A stretch of DNA of 21,590 nucleotides, taken from NCBI GenBank assembly GCA_045612565.1, contig JAZKZG010000163.1:1-21590 (forward strand). The letters run 5' to 3'. The DNA is from RGIG9041 sp045612565 (GTDB lineage Bacteria; Bacillota; Clostridia; Oscillospirales; QAKW01). Each line of letters starts with the position of its first letter. The first letter of the stretch is position 1. Made by a program: the position numbers and the translations under genes. Below the pieces are notes generated by a model, which had not been told where the DNA came from, searched no databases, and saw only the letters and a list, made by a program, of their open reading frames with translations. This document shows, piece after piece, positions 21,028 to 21,590 of the stretch.

Positions 21028-21590
21028 AATGATTCAATAAGGTCTACAGCACCTTTAATAATAGTTTCGCCAACACCTGCTTTGAAGCGTGAAGTGCGGG
21101 CTTCATATCCTCCCTCGTCATAGGCAGACTGCATCGGGAAATAACCCTCGTAGCCATTTGTAAGCGCACAGGGCATAATTAAATCAAAACCTTTTGCTTT
21201 TTTTATTTCAACGCCGATATCGGTAAAAGGCTCACCGGGGATACCAAGCATACAAACGGGACCGATTTTTACAGCAGAAAGGTTTATATCAAAGGTTTCG
21301 GGTCCAAATTCAAGTTTACACATACGGAGAGCCTCTGCAACAACTGTAGTAAGTTCCATTGCTTTAAACGGAATAAGGTCATCTCTTCCCTGTTCATGAT
21401 ACTCTTTATATTTGTGAGCGGTGGGCATATCCTTAGGGTCAGGCACGTTGGCTTTTACCGGAATATCACGGCTGACAATATCAATACTGTCGACATCGAC
21501 GTATTTAACCTTATCATAAACCTGTAAAACCGTTCCTGCAAGTGCACGGCCGATAAAACGAGCCATACCGGGACTTTTCATTTCGTTATC
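21024..21590 (-). CDS. Neutral/alkaline ceramidase-like protein, C-terminal fragment
   Basis: The frame is open from the right edge to the TGA at 21024-21026, so only the last 189 codons of coding sequence are here and the start is outside. The ATG at 21581 is internal: codons upstream of it read Asp-Asn-Glu without a stop. The segment KIGPVCMLGIPGEPFTDIGVEIKK and NGYEGYFPMQSAYDEGGYEARTSRF resembles the end of the neutral/alkaline non-lysosomal ceramidase N-terminal domain. In true ceramidases this domain hydrolyses the amide of ceramide using zinc. Many bacterial members of this fold are uncharacterised, and the zinc ligands are not in this fragment, so substrate is open. It overlaps queH by four bases. 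Confidence 0.7.
   Translation of the reverse strand, partial: DNEMKSPGMARFIGRALAGTVLQVYDKVKYVDVDSIDIVSRDIPVKANVPDPKDMPTAHKYKEYHEQGRDDLIPFKAMELTTVVAEALRMCKLEFGPETFDINLSAVKIGPVCMLGIPGEPFTDIGVEIKKAKGFDLIMPCALTNGYEGYFPMQSAYDEGGYEARTSRFKAGVGETIIKGAVDLIESL

Noticed and set aside
21579..21581. ATG as the start of the ceramidase-like gene
   Set aside because: The frame stays open to the window edge and the family domain must extend well upstream, so this Met is internal.
1..21590. CRISPR arrays, tRNA/rRNA genes, insertion sequences, prophage or toxin-antitoxin genes
   Set aside because: No spaced repeat array, cloverleaf-like sequence, transposase motif or recombinase motif was seen on either strand.

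Overview
The window looks like a chromosomal segment of a low-GC Gram-positive anaerobe, most likely an uncultured member of the Clostridia. The grounds are AGGAGG-type ribosome binding sites, sigma-A-like promoters, a perfect CIRCE element before groESL, a YtrA-type GntR/ABC operon, and a gdpP-rplI-dnaB-tilS-hpt-ftsH gene series typical of Firmicutes. No tRNA, rRNA, insertion sequence, phage gene or CRISPR array was seen. Gene density is high and no gene-free stretch exceeds 300 bases; the longest gaps are the groES/AraC region (5354-5595) and the rodA/tsaE region (11216-11345), both filled with promoter signals.

Left part, minus strand (1-5410). A four-gene operon runs gntR (YtrA type), ABC ATPase, ABC permease and a lipoprotein that leaves the window at base 1. 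Its promoter region holds a nested operator-like dyad and two candidate -10 boxes. Upstream of it are a single-gene lipoprotein with two Asp-rich loops, then the groES-groEL chaperonin operon with promoter and CIRCE.

Middle part, plus strand (5500-10108). An AraC-family regulator with its own promoter and terminator is followed by a separate three-gene unit: a protein that joins an XRE/Cro-type DNA-binding domain to a BadF/MurK-type amino-sugar kinase, the MurNAc-6-phosphate etherase MurQ, and a cytoplasmic GH42-like glycoside hydrolase. Together these look like a cell-wall sugar salvage unit: the kinase would make MurNAc-6-P, MurQ would convert it to GlcNAc-6-P and lactate, and the kinase may itself regulate the operon. 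This is the most unusual part of the window.

Right part. rodA (minus) converges on the glycoside hydrolase and diverges from a nine-gene plus-strand operon: tsaE, tsaB, rpiB, gdpP, rplI, dnaB, tilS, hpt, ftsH (11346-20408). Its genes overlap or nearly abut, apart from a 40-base gap before ftsH. It combines tRNA modification (t6A, lysidine), c-di-AMP turnover, ribosome, replication, purine salvage and membrane proteolysis. A bidirectional terminator separates it from a convergent minus-strand pair, queH and a ceramidase-like gene cut by the right edge.

Several starts were reassigned from the sequence: TTG for gntR and ftsH, and internal ATGs for groEL and murQ.
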